64,000 nucleotides of DNA, taken from Phymatolithon calcareum. Lineage: Eukaryota > Rhodophyta > Florideophyceae > Hapalidiales. The notes under the pieces were generated by a model. The model did no database searches and was not told the origin of the DNA. It saw only the letters and a list, made by a program, of their open reading frames with translations. Where the stretch lies: NCBI GenBank assembly GCA_977006965.1, contig OZ345368.1, forward strand, positions 2,542,001-2,606,000, given 5' to 3'. The position numbers were made by a program, and so were the translations under genes. Positions 19,645-29,827 of this stretch are shown one piece after another; the first letter of the stretch is position 1, and each line of letters begins with the position of its first letter.

Positions 19645-20135
19645 TGCAGGACTCCCCGGCTTCCTGTTCCCCTGCACAAGGAAATTTATTCCGAACCGTG
19701 TTACGACAAATGAATCCGCGCTTTTGATTGCAGTGGCAGTGTTGCAGGCACCTTATACCCTCATCGCCTGAGAAAACTCCGCATCTGCCTTCCAACCAAG
19801 CATGAACGACGCAAGACAGATTGCCAAGACATGGGTTGGCTACAAACGAGAGAAGTTCGCACTTGTGTCCCTTTGGAAGTTTGGGAAGGCAAACGGGATA
19901 TGCACTAGCCCCTGTTGGGTCGTATCCACAAAACCGTCCATCCGCAAAATTTCCTGCTCCAATCGCGCATGTCTTGCTGGCTTCAAAACGAGGCACGCAT
20001 CTATGTGGTGCACGATAACATATATGAAAAGAATCGAAACATTTTGGCCCCCCTTTTCCTCTATAGACTAATCCGTCACAAAACATGGAAATGGGACACT
20101 CATTGTTGCTGAGACATTCATCCGCGTAAACCTTG
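19645..20135 (-). pseudogene. Fragment of the large Cys-rich secreted protein gene (copy B)
   Basis: One open frame of about 160 codons covers VYADECLSNNECPISMFCD, HRCVPRFEASKTCAIGAG, LPKGHKCELLSFVANPCLG and GRCGVFSGDEGIRCLQHC, with at least 17 cysteines. It is the best-preserved copy of this part of the protein. The N-terminus is replaced at about 20,135 by a repeat, and the C-terminus is cut off at AGESC by the Gypsy 2 LTR. The frame happens to continue 19 codons into the LTR. Confidence 0.8.
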
Positions 20136-20568
20136 ATTGACTGCGGCGTTATTTGTAATAATTTTGGTAACTACTAGCTTCTTGGACAACAATGAACCAA
20201 AGAAAACTTTGTAGAGAAGGGGAAGCTTGAATCTCTCCCACTTTATATTATATAGATTGCTTCGCCCATTCAAGAGTCGTAGTGTGAAGATCCAAAACAA
20301 GGCGATAACTTTTTCCGTGTCTGTAGGGGGCGGCATTTCTGAAAGAGAAGAAGAAAATTTTGATAGTCCGGTAATTTAAGTCTGGTAATATTTAAAAATA
20401 TTACCAGACAATAAAAATTAAGAAAAGGTATAGCGGTACCTACCGGAGATATAAATTTGTCAACAATGTCAAATCTCCAAGAAAAACATTTTTGAAAATG
20501 AGGGTATTACCGGGGGTAGTATAAAACGAGCTACAATCGCTCAACGATACACCTTCCAAAGCTGCTTT
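20136..20568. repeat. Repeat module with a strong hairpin
   Basis: The module aligns with 52,740-53,060. It contains the inverted repeat GTCTGGTAATATTT/AAATATTACCAGAC at 20,380-20,409, a 14-bp stem with a 2-base loop. It also has CGGAGATATAAATTTGTCAA and CACCTTCCAAAGCTGCTTT. CGGCGTTATTTGTAATAATT at its left recurs at 43,780. No frame is present. Confidence 0.7.
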
Positions 20569-20587
20569 ACGTGAATCAAAAAAGAAG

Positions 20588-20931
20588 AAGAAGAAAAAGG
20601 TAGATTTTTATTTAAAAGTTACCAACGCATCTGCTGACGCTCGGGGCAACTTTCCGAAGGCCAAGAGGCTTTGGTTAGATTCTGTCTATGGAGGGGTTTT
20701 CTTTTCTTGTTGGTGTAACACGATTCAGTGGACTACAAAAACCCACCTCTGGTCTCCTTCGGGACCTCGAGGTGGAACGTTACTCCCCTGTCCTGTGACA
20801 CGCTGTGATTTCAAGTTGCGGGCAGTCCTTACTTGTCCACAGCCTGAAACATGGTTAGGAGCTCGTCGAGTGCTCGCTTAGTCCAGGCGCTGTCTTCTTT
20901 GGAGAGTCTGTCCTTTTCGAGGCCATTTATC
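20588..20931 (-). mobile_element. LINE 3' end, 5'-truncated insertion (copy B)
   Basis: On the minus strand the copy runs from KDRLSKEDSAWTKRALDEL through the stop and the whole 3' untranslated region to a (CTT)n-type tail. It is flanked by ACGTGAATCAAAAAAGAAG (20,569-20,587) and the same 19 bp with one change (20,932-20,950). Copy C has the empty site once at about 53,060, so insertion followed the split of C from A/B. Confidence 0.85.
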
Positions 20932-20958
20932 ACGTGATTCAAAAAAGAAGACCAATAC

Positions 20959-22305
20959 CAGGGGTAGGAGCAATATAATTGGAGAGAATTGGAAACAAAT
21001 CGGACGCCAAAATATATATTGCAATTATTCTTGCCACGAAAATTAAAAATTGCTATTGCTATTGTTTGTCTTAGCAATAATTGCAATAATGCCAATTAAT
21101 TGCAATTAATTGAAGACTTCTCCCGGTTTTTACATTCCTCTATTAACTGGACCCTCTGCACGCTCGAACAGCCTGGGAGAGTAGATGCTGATCCCAAAAT
21201 CGGCTGTTTACTTTCAAAAACAAAAGTGACTCGAAAAGCACGGGTTCAAGCCTGGAGCGTTGATCAGTAAGGACATACTTCGCAAGACTCCATAGTCGTT
21301 CTATTTCAGCAGCGGAAGCCAAAATAAAATCACAATTGATGTACTCCTCTTCATGAGAACTGTCGTCTCCAGCATTAAGTATGTCTTCAATGCCATCAGG
21401 AGCAGTCCGTTGCGGAATATGGTGATTCTCGACTAATTCATGCAACAATCCTTGACAGGCACCACGCTCTTCAGCCGTCAGAGTATTCGTTCTCCTTTGC
21501 TGTATTTTCACGACACCAGATTCAAAATGAGGATCTGATACAATGGCACTGGTTGCAGAAATGTACTGAGTTCCGAGTCCGCAATCTCCAAGTGGGCTCT
21601 GATCGGTGTTAGGATCATTTTTCTGCTGAGAAACAAGCGGGATAAGTCCATTCAGCATGGCTCGCCCCTTCGACAGGCGAATTCCCTGCTCCTGAAGTTT
21701 CTTGGTTACCTTGTTTAAAACTTCAAACATGCGAGTGTACCTTTGCACACGACGTGCAAAGCTTGCACTATCATTAAGGATCATGTCACAGTCCGGATTG
21801 TTACTGATCTCAGAAAGATGTGGCGAATCCTAAGGAATCGTTCAAACATGTAAAACAATCCGGACCAGCGAGTCTTGTTTGGCTTGAGAGGCTTCAGGTC
21901 AGTGAGGTTTCTAAGAGCACCAGCGCTCTTGATCTTGTGCTTGGCTTACAACATAGTATCCTCCATGCTTTCATTGACAGCTGACAGATGACTGCAATAT
22001 GTATGGCAGGCGGTTTCCAAATCTAGCATCTTAGTAGACTGGCAGGTGAGCGTCGTCTGGCGATAGTCGTCCAGCGATAGTCGCCAGGTGTCAGCAGAAG
22101 CAATCGTTTGTCTTGATGGTAACCGTCAACAACAAAGAAGCAATTAATTGGAATTAATTGGAGAATGTTTACGGGAACAAATAAATTATTGCAATTATTC
22201 AGAGAAGAAAAATTAATAATTGGACTTGGAGGGTTTTCGAAAATTAAGTATTGCATTGCACTAATTGCAATTAATTTTTTTCCAATTTATTTTATCGCAC
22301 CCCTG
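20959..22305. mobile_element. hAT element, internally deleted, 1347 bp
   Basis: The ends are CAGGGGTAGGAG and CGCACCCCTG, imperfect inverted repeats that share AATTGGA further in. An 8-bp duplication ACCAATAC lies at 20,951-20,958 and 22,306-22,313. Copy A (5,298-5,330) and copy C (near 53,080) have ACCAATACTG without the element. Only the 3' part of a transposase gene remains inside. Confidence 0.92.
21143..21784 (-). pseudogene. hAT transposase C-terminal part
   Basis: The 213-codon frame ends with the hAT dimerisation region: CDFILASAAEIERLWSLAKY, LEPVLFESLLFLKVNSRFWD and QHLLSQAVRACRG. Upstream frames to about 22,000 hold more degenerate transposase. The BED finger and the DDE-like catalytic residues are missing, so the element depended on an active relative. 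Confidence 0.75.
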
Positions 22306-22495
22306 ACCAATACTGTCCAACAAAAGATATGGGTGCCTGGTATGATACATGGACAACTTGACAAAATATGAAGAAATCGTTCGGGCTTCGTACAATTAGG
22401 CGGATAGGACACGATTTACACATGACATACTAACTGCATGCGTTCAGAACGCGACCCAGTCACGACTTGTCCGAGAACCTTGGTTCCGCGAGCCA

Positions 22496-23720
22496 TTAAA
22501 TCTTCCACTCTTGCGCACAGATTCGATAAATCCTTGTGCAGCAAACGACAAAGGACCTGACGCACGCAAGAGCGTCAGCACCCGAGCTGATAAACATTGT
22601 GAGGAAGTCAAGCACTGCGCCAGTCGCCGCGAACCGCTCGTACAGGAAGCGCAGCGGGGCTAGGAACACACCATGTGCCACTCTCGGGTGCACTGCGGTG
22701 GTGTACGCCGAGATGATGATGCCGTCGACGACGAGGCTACCGTCGATACTTTGCGGATTATTCAATCCGTTGGCGGACACGTTCTCAACAGGGACGACCC
22801 TCGACATGCTGCCATCGGAAGATGCAACACGTCCTCAATACGGACGTTACCGGCAGAAGTGAGCTCGTAATTGATGTAAAGATAACGCAACGTGGTGATT
22901 GTGAGGGCGCGTCCGGACGCAGTGTGAAAGCGCACAAACTGCGCATGCACATCGGCATCGCGATGAGTGAAGAGGAACACGTCGAAGAAGGAAGGGAGAC
23001 CGTTGGGCACGCGGTCCCCGAGGCGGAGAGTGGTCGTCGGAACGGATATACCAGACTTAAGCTCGACTGTCGCGTAGGTCGAGAAACAAACAACACCACT
23101 GGAGCCCTTTGTGTTCCCTGTGGGGGCCGGAAAGTGCGTTTTCGATTTCGTTTGGCGCTGGTGATTCGCCGGTCACCGGTTTCGGAGTGTCGAAAGCGAC
23201 AGATGCCGTCGCGACAGGGCTGGTCATATCCGTAGCCGTCGGGGAAGGCATTGGTGCCATTGATTGGACGGGTACAGGGGCGGGAGCTTTGGATGCTTTC
23301 GGGGACGATTTCGCTCCCCGTGATGGAGACTGTGCGAGGAAGCCCTGTGCGCACGATGACATTCCCTTTCTTTCCAGTGGTGGTATCGAGAAGGGCGCAG
23401 AGTTGCTTGCAGTTCCAGTGATGAAAAGGGGCGCGAGTGTTTATCGGAATGGTAATCTTGGTGCGAGAGGCGGTATCGACGGAGATGGTGAAGTCGTTCG
23501 GTTCGCTGATGAAGAAGAAAAACGAAGAAGCGGGATATTGTCTAGAACCACAGGTGCGGGCGCCTTCGTCAAAACCGACGAGCATGTTGGTGTTCTTCGA
23601 TCTCGGATTGAAGGTCATGACTTTTTCCACGTCGTTGTTGCAGAGGCCGACAGCAGCGAGAGGAAATTTGAGGGTGGCGGTATTCATATCACGAACTGTC
23701 GCTTCCGAAAGGAGACTCAT
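22496..23720 (-). pseudogene. Hint-domain gene, copy B, broken
   Basis: This copy has the same architecture as copy A: N-terminal domain from MSLLSEATVRDMNTATLKF, Pro-rich linker (APAPVPVQSMAPMPSPTATD) and Hint with Cys1 in CFSTYATVEL. It shares with A the 2-bp loss before the linker and the 1-bp loss near 22,817 that splits the Hint domain, but it lacks A's extra G. The T-x-x-H site reads TITTLRYLYI, so the catalytic His is gone. The C-terminal frame (22,496-22,807) holds GIIISAYTTAVHPRVAHG. Confidence 0.75.
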
Positions 23721-23724
23721 CTCT

Positions 23725-23945
23725 CAGTTGTCAACAGTTGTGGCTTTCGCCTCTGTCCGTACCGTACGGCCACTGTACACTGATGTTTCCAAGAAAATTA
23801 GCCCCACTTGTGCCATTGCAACATGGTCTTCAGAAGCATGCGCCATGGAGTATTTTTGCAAACCAATTACGCGCGCCGTGCAAGTGCAACCGGCACATAC
23901 GCAATACTAAATTTCATGTGGTGCTAAGCTCGAGCTTAACATCAC
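23725..23945. promoter_or_regulatory. Conserved leader module 5' of Hint gene B
   Basis: The module is the same as at 6719-6915, with GTCCGTACCGTACGGCCACTG and GTTTCCAAGAAAATTAG. It is continuous with the Hint 5' end. Its role is inferred from position only. Confidence 0.4.
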
Positions 23946-24077
23946 ATGAGACTAGATCTAGTGATAGACGCGATTTGGAAGAGATTCATAGCACTATCAA
24001 CACAATTTCATAGAATTGTCTTTAATCATTCTGCTGTACTCCATTTTCTCTTCACAATTTGTTGGATGAATATCAGT

Positions 24078-24344
24078 TCATAACCTAGGCGGTTCGTAAC
24101 ACTGCCAGAACTTGGACGGACAATCCGAATGCTTACTGCACGTGATCACGACATCCTCATCCCAGCGCCTCATTGGACATAAACCATCCTTACTCCACCC
24201 CCAGCATTGTTTTTCGTAGCACTCACGGGAAACAGTTGGCAGCTCATGACTTTTCTCCGCCGTAGCAGGGGCTTGCGGCACAACAGATGCGGAAACCAAC
24301 CCCAACGCAACGAGCCCGAATATTGCAAAAACGATAATCCTCAT
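24078..24344 (-). CDS. Secreted 6-Cys peptide, copy B
   Basis: An 88-residue precursor with signal MRIIVFAIFGLVALGLVSA and pro-like VVPQAPATAEKSHELP identical to copy A. The mature part keeps C-x4-C-x8-C-x12-C-x5-C-x6-C, but about 15 of 48 residues differ from A (for example ECYEKQCWGW against DCIGTTCYGW). The DNA of the leader differs at about 2 of 150 positions, the mature part at roughly 25 of 150, with no net frame change. It lies 5' of Hint gene B on the same strand. Confidence 0.75.
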   Translation of the reverse strand: MRIIVFAIFGLVALGLVSASVVPQAPATAEKSHELPTVSRECYEKQCWGWSKDGLCPMRRWDEDVVITCSKHSDCPSKFWQCYEPPRL

Positions 24345-24474
24345 GGCACAACGTTGCGCACAGCACAACATAGAGGTTTTTCCGACTGACTTCGAAATGT
24401 GACTCAACTGCTTTAAGCTGCAACGCTCTTCACGATGTCTGATTTCACTCCCAAAACAACTTCCTTTCGTCCAC

Positions 24475-24481
24475 TTTAATA
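24475..24481 (-). promoter_or_regulatory. TATA-like box of peptide gene B
   Basis: TATTAAA occupies the same position, with the same surrounding bases, as in copy A. Confidence 0.4.
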
Positions 24482-25113
24482 CTGCTCGAGAGTTCCTCAA
24501 CAGCAAAGCAGAGGACACATGAGCGCAATAGAATCATAATGAAATCAAGCAGCGTTACATTGTATTGTATTCTGCATCTCCCCGAGGAGTGCTTCGAAGC
24601 GGTTCGAGGGTATAGGTTGTCTCCATTATGTTTGTCAGAATACGAGGATCAGTACGAAATTCTCTGTCTCTCCCCAGGGACGACAGCAGCAGCAAGGTTT
24701 TTATGGTTAGGGAGACTTGAGATTGCAGAGGATTCTCAGGAGTTGTAAAGCTAAGTTACACTTGGAAAGAGAATTAGATCTCGGCACTCACGGATCGAGG
24801 TAGCGTCAGCAGCATGTATGATTAATTCTGTCGCAATATTGCGCCCTGTTCTTCAATTCTGAGCTGTGCTTGCTAGACGCATACGGCAACGGAGCAAGCG
24901 TCTGCTCGGCTCCAACATCTTGGTCTCATTTCGACCATAAGCGTGGACCTACACCTTTAGCCCGAAGATTGTGCTCTTCTTACGAAACGGCCGTTTTTTT
25001 ATTCAGTACAAAGCTTCCTTTGTACAGTATAGAGATATCCGTATCAAATCAAGTATGCATCGTGGCAGCTCTGGCCATCTTTCTTTCTTTAGTGCAGAAG
25101 ACGTTAAGTAAAG

Positions 25114-25359
25114 TTAACATCTGGGGTTGTCAAGCAACCCCTCATTGTTCACAAATTTGAGTACTTCAAGCGATTTCTCCATACATAATTCCTGTACCGT
25201 TTTAGGGCCTACTCTACCAATAGTCTGCCGTTTTGATAAAGCACGCGCACTGCAGCGAAGAATTAAGTGATCAACATTTTCTTTGGTTCCACCTGGGCAG
25301 GCCTTGCACATGGGGTCGTCTGGGACTAATCCGGAGCTCCGGGGATAGAAACTGTACAC
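25114..25359 (-). pseudogene. LINE C-terminal zinc-finger fragment (copy B)
   Basis: The 81-codon frame holds VPDDPMCKACPGGTKENVDH and LRCSARALSKRQ, then KFVNNEGLLDNPRC. The C-x2-C, H, C order with an R a few residues later is the zinc-binding end of many LINE reverse transcriptases. No RT is attached. Confidence 0.6.
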
Positions 25360-25501
25360 TTCTTGGTTTCAACGAATTGCGCGGTTTAATTATGGACCTC
25401 GCGGCTTCCATGGTCAAGGGTGCGCCTTGATGCGTCACGAGATTAGCTCTCGTCTTACGCTACTGCAACCTAAGGATCGATTACCTCGTATGGTCTTACC
25501 G

Positions 25502-25813
25502 CTAAACTTTCAATTGCGCTGACGTCTTTGACAGTGGAACATTGCGTCCATGTTCATCGCCAAAAATTTTCAATTTCGACTTGATACTAAACCAATTCAA
25601 TTCATCTAGGGCTCGTTCTGTGTCAGTGATTTCTTGGCCATTGATAAAGTCTTGCTCAAGGCGTCTTCCAGAGTGGACAAATCGGTGGTCGAGATATGTT
25701 TTAGTTATTGGGGGAGTCCTCCTATGTGCCCACTTGAGAGCTTGCAGTCGTTGCCGTAACCTTGGTAGTCGAAGGAACGCAACGGTGGCTGCGACTTCGA
25801 ATGAACGATGCAA
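25502..25813 (-). pseudogene. LINE C-terminal fragment (copy B)
   Basis: This is the same 103-codon frame as at 8883-9194 with LRQRLQALKWAHRRTPP, differing by about one residue. It is duplicated with the block rather than an independent insertion. Confidence 0.5.
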
Positions 25814-26048
25814 TCTGCCGAAAAGGGGAAAAGAAAGAAATCTGGTCCAATTCCTGTCGCAATAGCATCGTACGGGCGTGAAGTTTATTGGACCTCAGGT
25901 CGATCTCGGAACTCATCCTCTCACGTCTTTCATTGCTCAACGCTGTGGAACTACACAGTCCGCACCACAATCTTAAAGATGAAACTTCGGCACAGGTTTT
26001 CCTATGCCCACCCTACAGTTAACATCTGCCTCGTAGTAAACCCGCAGT

Positions 26049-26130
26049 TTTGATATTTCCTGCACCCTTGCTGATCAGAAAGATTGCGCGCGCAATATTT
26101 CTGATCAGCAACAATGCAGGAAATATCAAA
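26049..26130. repeat. 82-bp palindrome (copy B)
   Basis: The sequence is identical to the palindrome at 9430-9511. The inverted arm therefore existed before the A/B duplication. Confidence 0.85.
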
Positions 26131-27079
26131 TCAACCGCGCCGTTTATTTTTCTGCTTCTTCCCGATCTGGCCAGCTGCACGACTCAATCAACCAATTGCT
26201 GCCAACGGTGTTGTGGTGAGCTCTTCTCTCGTTGATCAAAGGACGTTATTCCCATATAAATATGCCAATTACAGAGAGAGAAGAACATCGCCAACAACTG
26301 CCATCATCAAGCAATTACAGCCAATCGCGGAAGGACCAGCTAATAGTTCTGCTATTCAGAATTGTGTGCGTCGTTCAATGGGCCACTTCTACTTATGTGG
26401 AAGAAGAAGAAAACTAGATTTTTGTTTTTAGGTTCTAAAAAATTTACCAAGAATGTAACTTTCTAATCGACAGCAAGCAGCAATTCCGATCGCAAAATTT
26501 TTCTAACAGGTAGAACTCACGTTTTCAACAATGCTGAACCCTATTCAACGTCACAACGCACTTTACACCTTCCATTTTTGAATGATTTTATTGAGCCTAT
26601 ATGCACTGTATCAGAAATTTTCATTGAGCGCTCGTCGGAGTTCTTTTTCTGGCGATGCGCGATAATTAATGTAGGCCCTCTCCTGTAATGCTCGCACTCG
26701 TGCGCGGCACAGGATCCCTTCGGTTACTGCGAAGGAATCCGCAGAAGAACACAAAAGAAGAATGGGATGCATGTCTTCCTCCTAAAGCCACTAGACGGGA
26801 GGGCCGGTGCTTTCCTCAGCTCATCAAGAACGAGCTTCCACCATTTCTCACCCTCAAAAAAGCAAAGCGCAGGCTTCTTTACATGCACTGGTTATTACAG
26901 CGCTTCCCATGTCCCTGGCAAGAGCAAACAAGAAACGAAGATTCCCAACTAGATGAAGCTCTCACAGATATTTCAAACAATATTCAAAAAGAAATGCTGG
27001 AAACGGCAGTTGGCAGTGTCCAAAGAATATGTCCGAAGTTTACTACTTACATGGCAATTTAATTTGAATTTGGAATTTA
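26131..27079 (+). repeat. C2H2-finger repeat family, internally deleted copy (B)
   Basis: This duplicates 9512-10,460 with essentially no change. The 124-codon frame at 26,688-27,062 is preserved (EEWDACLPPKATRREGR). Because the whole block is nearly identical, frame preservation says nothing about selection. Confidence 0.45.
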
Positions 27080-27414
27080 TTAAACGCCCTCAGTAACACT
27101 CATGGGACTGCAAGGGAGATGCGTTTCAGCAGCTACGTTGTAGCTTCGATCATATATTCAAATACTTGTAACCCGGGTTAACGTGGTAGCCCTAGCTGCA
27201 AAAACCCTCTCCCGTAAAAGGGCGGAGGGAAAAGCTGGGGGTCCACTGATCAGATTTCCTCAATTGGCGCCTTGTCTATTCCATGTCGTCGTAAAAGACG
27301 ATAGTGAAGAAGAGTAGCTTGTCTAGAGCTTTTTCAGTGATATCAATCTTCTCTTTGGTCTGTTGATATCTTCCGAGGTATTCGTCCAGGTTGCTCATGA
27401 GGATTGGTACAGTA

Positions 27415-28081
27415 TCACCGAACTTGTATGTGAGAAGTGATGTGCTCATTTGGGGCGAACCGACCGAATGCCCACTTTACTGCTAATTGGCGGTGCCGTG
27501 TTTTCGGGAGTCTGATAATCGCCGGGGTGGACCCGGGCAGATCGTAGGGAAGTTTTCTCTTTCTGTTGGACTCCGAGACGTCTCCTTCGTCTTTGAAGAG
27601 CAAGGTCCTCAACGATTTTGCTGAAACTCCCTGTTTGAGGAAAGTCAGTGCCGTCTCGAAGAGATCGTACTGTAGCATTGCCGATATGTCTCGACTAACC
27701 CATTGTAGTTCATCCACATCCCTTGCCTCGATTGGGACGGCCAGAAGGCTCCTTTTCTTTGATTTCGCTCGTTCCAACATTTTGAGTGCTAGAACGAGTC
27801 TCCTGTTTTCGGCGCTGTGAATTCGGCAAAGAAGGCGAAGTCTGTCATAGCAGTTTTTCGATATTGGACCGAATACTTGTGCGAAAAATGATTTCTCCAC
27901 TTCTGCGATAGCTGTCTGGACTCTCGGCGTCCATGGCGTCAGGTGCATACTCCCATCTTGGTTGTATCAACGCCTTGTATGTCTTCACTGCTTCCAAGGG
28001 GCAGAGTGCTCGCAACGAGACACCCAGGAACCTCAGTTGATATACCGCGATCTCGGCGTGTCGGATGCACTTACATGACAA
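27415..28081 (-). pseudogene. LINE reverse transcriptase C-terminal half (copy B)
   Basis: This is the copy of 10,796-11,462 with the same frameshift between IQPRWEYA and LTPWTPRV and the same RHRQLAVKWAFGRFAP module. Only single substitutions separate the two. Confidence 0.65.
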
Positions 28082-28366
28082 TGCAAAGCCGAGGGTTGTA
28101 GCGTAATGAAAATTTGTTTTCTTACCTTATCAAAGCAGTCACCAAGGAGTCCTTTCTAGCGGTAGAGCTACGGAAGGACTAATCGCATGCCAAAATTTAC
28201 CAGTGTGACAAGCCCCGCGGGAGCTTGCTGCGCCGTTTCCGAATCGTGCTTGCAAATTCTACGGGTTTGCGTGCCGCGGAAAACGCCAACATGATCGAAC
28301 GATTATCAGAAAACTTCAAGCAGACAAATTTGATGCTTTTTGTACAAGCTCCATGATCGTAGGTTT

Positions 28367-29330
28367 TCCCGAGAGACTTCCGCAGAAGCACTTAATTATG
28401 GCTTGTCACCATGTAGGACAAAAGACAAAGAGAAAGGCATGCAGTCGAAATGTGTTCGTTGAGAAGGTCGCGGGTGGGCGGGGAGAAGAGAAAGGCATAC
28501 ATCCAAGGCAAGCCACGGGCAGAACTGGCGCAGATAAATACCGAGTACAAGAATCGTGCAACGGGAAGAAATTCGCTGAGCGCATTGTCGGTCGCACACC
28601 TTGGATACCATTGCTGGTAGTGTCGGCAAGTGCCAACAGTGTCGATGCCTGAGAGAGGTCAGCGTACGCGAACAGCCCGGCTGTATCCACAGTCAGCTTC
28701 TTCACTATGCGGTTCACGAGATTGTCACTCATGAAAAGCGAGCTCTTCAAATAAGGAAAAGCATCTAAGGTGCAATGAGAAAGGGAGCCTCAATTAAACA
28801 AAAATCCAATCCATACACTTTTCGTGACAGCCAGAATTATTTGCCAGTAACCCAAATTGAGCGATGACATCCCATTGAGTGCCCTAATATAAGCTCATGG
28901 CTTTACAGCGACACACCGCGATCTGAAAAAGACAAAGATGAATGAATACAAAAGAATTACTCGAGCGCTATCTGCAGGAGAAATAAGAATCAGTGAAATA
29001 CTGAATGCATAGTTAATGGAGAGGATTAAGAAGAAGCGACTCTGAGGTCTTGGAAGCTCCTCAAATAAAGTTTGCAAATATCCACTATTGTTCAGTTGTC
29101 AACGATTTTGGCTCGCGCCTCTGTCAGTACATTATAGCCGCTGTACACGGGTAATGTTTCCGAGGAAGTTTGCACCACTCGTACCTTTGGAACACAGTCG
29201 TCAGAAATATGCGGGACGGTGGGCTTTGGAGTATTTTGCTATTCAATTACGCGTGTGGTGTGAACGCAACAGGCGCTTGTGCCACAAGAGACGCATTTTC
29301 AGTGTCATAAGCATATATTTTGTATTGTAG
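28367..29330. repeat. Dispersed repeat plus leader module
   Basis: 28,367-29,135 matches 830-1593, and 29,091-29,330 is the leader module also found 5' of the Hint genes. At the end, TTTTGTATTGTAG is followed directly by LINE coding sequence. The 160 bp to its left (28,208-28,366) match nothing else here. Confidence 0.6.
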
Positions 29331-29827
29331 ACACCAAGGATACGGCAGGTCACAGCTTCCGGCTCTCAGGGCGGCGGCTAAAGACTCTCCGGGAGGTAAA
29401 ATACCTCGGGGTAACACTAACGGAACAGGGAGTCTCAGACACCAAACTGACAGACAGGATCAAGAAATCCAAAAATGTGCTTGGGTGTCTCCGACGGCTG
29501 GGCGTGTTTACTAATGGTGTCCATCCCGCGAGTGCGATTAGGCTGTACATATCGCTTGTGCAGTCAAGATGGGAATATGCTCTTCACCTCTCACCTTGGA
29601 CCGCGAAGGTGGCCTCGGAAGTCAGGAAGGTTGAATCTATGTTTTTCGGGCAAATCCTTGGGAAACCAGGAAAAAGAAGCTTGGAAAGGTGCAGGGCCAT
29701 GTGCCGAATACTCCAACCCAAGGAAAGAAGAGACGTCCTTGCAAGACGATTTGTGCAGAGATTGATAAGAAGAGGGATATTTGATGATTTTATTTTTGAG
29801 AGCTCCCAAAGCCTCACCTTGGAGTAA
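29331..29827 (+). pseudogene. LINE RT C-terminal fragment, plus strand
   Basis: The frame has GHSFRLSGRRLKTL, EVKYLGVTLTEQGVSDTKLT, SLVQSRWEYALHLSPWT and FGQILGKPGKRSLERCRAM. These parallel the tail of the RT encoded on the opposite strand at 30.3-30.8 kb (LSYLGVSMNNKGV, LFYKNVFGKYAEHRRDRM). It runs head-on into the 3' end of that LINE at about 29,790. Confidence 0.7.

Larger units (their letters stand above)
19652..28207. repeat. Segmental duplication, copy B
   Basis: This is the partner of 4,797-11,588. It contains the Cys-rich fragment, a full LINE 3' insertion, a private hAT element, Hint gene B, peptide gene B and the same LINE relics in the same order. It ends at CCAGTGTG (28,200-28,207). 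Confidence 0.9.
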
